From DAOUTY01 sp964453665 (GTDB lineage Bacteria > Chloroflexota > Dehalococcoidia > SZUA-161): a stretch of 15,638 nt of DNA. Location of the stretch: positions 1-15,638 of the forward strand of contig CAYVQT010000069.1 in assembly GCA_964453665.1 (NCBI GenBank), in the 5' to 3' direction. Shown in pieces: positions 13,852 through 15,638 of the stretch (the stretch's first letter is position 1; each line of letters begins with the position of its first letter). Both the position numbers and the translations under genes were made by a program. The notes under the pieces are model-generated. The model did no database searches, was not told where the DNA came from, and saw only the letters and a list, made by a program, of their open reading frames with translations.

Positions 13852-14514
13852 ATGAGACTGTTTTATCCTGTCGCCACCACCACTATGAAAGTTCTGCTAT
13901 TAGCGTTCTCCCGGTGGCAGGTCAAGGGCAAAAAAAACGTTCCCCGGAAAGGCCCCCTGATTGTAGTGTCCAACCATCTCAATAACATCGACCCGCCTCT
14001 TCTTGGTGCCAGCATTCCGAGGGATATTTACTTTATGGCTAAGCAGGAGCTATTTGAGCCGCGGTGGGTGAGGGCTGTAGTTGAAGGCTATGGTGCTTTC
14101 CAGGTGAGGCGGGGGGGGCTGGACAGGAAAGCCATGCGTCGGGCTTTTGAGCATCTCCAGGAGGGGCGGGTGGTGGGTATGTTCCCCGAGGGTAAGAGAA
14201 GTACCGATCATCAGTTACAGTTACCCCAGCTTGGAGCGGCTCTTTTAGCAGATCGGTCCGGTATACCGGTGTTGCCCGTGGGTATTTACGGAAGTGAGCA
14301 GATGAAGGGGTTCAGATCTATCTTTAATCGGCCACGGATCACTGTTAACATAGGAAACCCCTTTCTATTGGCTTATACAGGAGATGAAAGGGCTCGTACA
14401 AGATTGAATAAGCAAGCCGATTTCATCATGGAACATATCGCTGAGCTTCTGCCCGAGAGCTATCGAGGTGGATACAACTGTCGAGTCAGGTCGGGGGATG
14501 TCAATGGAGGTTGA
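13852..14514 (+). CDS. plsC: 1-acyl-sn-glycerol-3-phosphate acyltransferase
   Basis: Adds the second acyl chain to lysophosphatidic acid to give phosphatidic acid at the cytoplasmic membrane face. 220 residues, normal for short PlsC. Catalytic HX4D is H42-D47 ('NHLNNID'), motif II is about 81-88 ('GAFQVRRG'), motif III is FPEGKRS (111-117; usually FPEGTRS), and motif IV is 'IPVLPVGIYG' (138-147). The N-terminal stretch 'KVLLLAFSRWQVKGKKNVP' is the usual amphipathic lead-in. The ATG at 13852 has no real Shine-Dalgarno sequence, consistent with former translational coupling to cmk. The 3' end overlaps ispH by 17 nt. A run of eight G (14111-14118) lies within the intact frame. The acyl donor (acyl-ACP or acyl-CoA) cannot be decided. 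Confidence 0.92.
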   Translation: MRLFYPVATTTMKVLLLAFSRWQVKGKKNVPRKGPLIVVSNHLNNIDPPLLGASIPRDIYFMAKQELFEPRWVRAVVEGYGAFQVRRGGLDRKAMRRAFEHLQEGRVVGMFPEGKRSTDHQLQLPQLGAALLADRSGIPVLPVGIYGSEQMKGFRSIFNRPRITVNIGNPFLLAYTGDERARTRLNKQADFIMEHIAELLPESYRGGYNCRVRSGDVNGG

Positions 14515-15340
14515 GAAGGCCGCTGAAATGGGGTTTTGCTTCGGAGTAAAAAGGGCTATTAAGCTTGTAGAGAGGGCCGCGCGCGAACGGGGGCCGCTTC
14601 AGACACTGGGTGCGCTGGTTCATAACCGACAAGTTGTGGACAGGCTTGCTTGTTGTGGTGTTAGCGTGGCTGAGAGCCTGGACGAGGTTCGAGGCAATAT
14701 AGTCGCCATTACGTCGCACGGTGTTGGCCCCGAAGTTATACAGGAAGTACAGGCTCGGGATTTTGAAATTATTGATGCAACCTGTCCTTTTGTGCGTAAA
14801 GCGCAGGTTGTGGCGAAGCGACTGGGCAATGCCAGGTTTTGGGTGCTGGTTTTTGGTGATGCCGACCATCCTGAGGTTCGTGGTGTGCTTGGGTGGGCCG
14901 GTGAGAATGCGAGCGCCTCACTCGATGCTCTAAATCTCGGCGCTCTGCATCGGCGACTGGGAATTCTTTGCCAGACAACACAGAACCAGAAAAGCTTCGC
15001 TGAATTTGTGGCAGGGGTAATCTCTCACAAATTCGCTAGATTCAATGAGCTACGTATCTTCAACACCATTTGCGATGCGACGAGCAAGCATCAGACTGCT
15101 GCTCTTGCCTTGGCTGAAAAGGTAGACCTGATGTTTGTAGTCGGAGGGCAAGATAGCGCCAATACCAAGCATCTCGCCAGTATTTGCGCAGACACAGGGG
15201 TTACGACCTATCATATTGAGAGCGCGGCTGAAGTCGATACCCTCTGGCTTCGGAAGCATCGACGCGTCGGAATTACCGCAGGGGCATCTACTCCGGATGA
15301 GGTCATTAATGAAGTTGTTCAGGCGCTTGAGGCGGCATAA
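14498..15340 (+). CDS. ispH: 4-hydroxy-3-methylbut-2-enyl diphosphate reductase
   Basis: The last MEP-pathway step: reductive dehydroxylation of HMBPP to IPP and DMAPP by an oxygen-sensitive iron-sulfur enzyme. 280 residues from ATG 14498. Cluster cysteines C14 ('GFCFGVKRA'), C96 ('DATCPFV') and C192 ('NTICDATSKHQ') are present. Substrate-binding H42, H74 and H124 and the catalytic glutamate in 'DHPEVRG' (E126) are kept, and 'GITAGASTPDEVI' closes the fold. The start is ambiguous: ATG 14498 (after AGG-TCGGGGG) or ATG 14504 (after GGGGG, 6 nt), the latter nearer the family N-terminus. The open frame extends to GTG 14468. It overlaps plsC and is translated with it. Confidence 0.97.
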   Translation: MSMEVEKAAEMGFCFGVKRAIKLVERAARERGPLQTLGALVHNRQVVDRLACCGVSVAESLDEVRGNIVAITSHGVGPEVIQEVQARDFEIIDATCPFVRKAQVVAKRLGNARFWVLVFGDADHPEVRGVLGWAGENASASLDALNLGALHRRLGILCQTTQNQKSFAEFVAGVISHKFARFNELRIFNTICDATSKHQTAALALAEKVDLMFVVGGQDSANTKHLASICADTGVTTYHIESAAEVDTLWLRKHRRVGITAGASTPDEVINEVVQALEAA

Positions 15341-15365
15341 GTAAAAGCAGATGAGGAGTTCTATG

Positions 15366-15590
15366 ATGAAGCAGGAGAAATTCGGTATATACCTGAATGT
15401 TAAGGAGGGGAAGGTGATGCGGATCTCTTCTCCCTACTGGATTCCACCAGGGGATGAATGGGTGATTCTTACGCCTGATGTTAATGCTACTTTATTGGAG
15501 ATCAGAGGACTGGCTAAAGAAAAGGACGTTGTCAAAGAACCGGAGAAGATTATCTGGGGCGACTGGAGCCAGGTACCCAGACGGGACTAG
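15366..15590 (+). CDS. Small uncharacterised protein downstream of ispH
   Basis: 74 residues; family not recognised. The start is ATG 15366, 7 nt after AGGAG (15354-15358); an ATG at 15363 is immediately adjacent, and ATG 15351 overlaps the ribosome site itself. The protein has an N-terminal half rich in beta-strand character ('KFGIYLNVKEGKVMRIS'), a 'SPYWIPPGDEWVILTPD' block (25-41 of the short form), then a charged helix-like stretch and a Trp-containing end 'IIWGDWSQVPRRD'. No signal peptide, membrane span or cysteines. It lies 25 nt after ispH, so probably the last gene of the plsC-ispH transcript. The good ribosome site and operon position support it being real. Confidence 0.6.
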   Translation: MKQEKFGIYLNVKEGKVMRISSPYWIPPGDEWVILTPDVNATLLEIRGLAKEKDVVKEPEKIIWGDWSQVPRRD

Positions 15591-15613
15591 TACCATGTAA
15601 CATATAAGTATTC

Positions 15614-15635
15614 GTATAATTGTGGTATAATTATG
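15614..15635 (+). promoter_or_regulatory. Tandem TATAAT-containing 11-bp repeat at window end
   Basis: GTATAATTGTG (15614-15624) is followed directly by GTATAATTATG (15625-15635). Either TATAAT could be the -10 of a promoter for the gene to the right, but no downstream sequence is available and no convincing -35 was found. Confidence 0.3.
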
Positions 15636-15638
15636 GTA

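Noticed and set aside
13803..13985. 60-codon open frame as an independent gene
   Set aside because: It overlaps plsC by more than 130 bp and has no ribosome site; the upstream part is better explained as a cmk remnant.

Overview
This is a bacterial chromosome segment dense in housekeeping and anaerobic-metabolism genes on both strands, with moderate G+C. The gene set points to a strict anaerobe: a tungsten-type aldehyde:ferredoxin oxidoreductase, a stand-alone 3-hydroxyacyl-CoA dehydrogenase, a TreT-type trehalose synthase, a THEP1-type NTPase, and a plsC-ispH pair that appears once to have been preceded by cmk. I infer a Chloroflexota/Dehalococcoidia-like organism, mainly from the style of the proteins and this gene order. 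That is a judgement from memory, not a search result.

Layout. Positions 1-51 look like the outer end of an IS21-family insertion sequence. Positions 52-807 hold no gene I can support, but do hold a dense cluster of AGTCC/GGACT pentamers. Next come treT (-), a 4-oxalocrotonate tautomerase-like gene (-), a divergent small four-cysteine protein (+) with its own promoter, hbd (-) and a calcineurin-like phosphoesterase (-). thiL (+) is divergent from the phosphoesterase and probably has a leaderless promoter. A zinc alcohol dehydrogenase and an aldehyde:ferredoxin oxidoreductase follow on the minus strand. The plus strand then carries tsaE-tsaB, a THEP1-type NTPase and ndk. The ndk stop overlaps the stop of convergent rsfS (-). 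After a divergent promoter region lies a secreted lamin-tail-domain protein with long Thr/Pro linkers, then a probable 3' remnant of cytidylate kinase, plsC, ispH and a small uncharacterised gene.

How the genes work together. tsaE and tsaB serve tRNA t6A modification. The alcohol dehydrogenase and AOR could form an alcohol-aldehyde-acid route. thiL makes thiamine diphosphate, ispH the isoprenoid precursors, plsC phosphatidic acid, ndk NTPs, and rsfS controls ribosome assembly. The rest are single-gene functions.

The most notable non-genic signals are a three-copy intergenic palindromic repeat (near 4481, 6667 and 10711), the truncated cmk before plsC, promoters that decide start codons (thiL, rsfS, the four-Cys gene), and the lamin-tail protein with a sorting-signal-like C-terminus. 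I did not find a clear multi-gene defence or otherwise novel system here.
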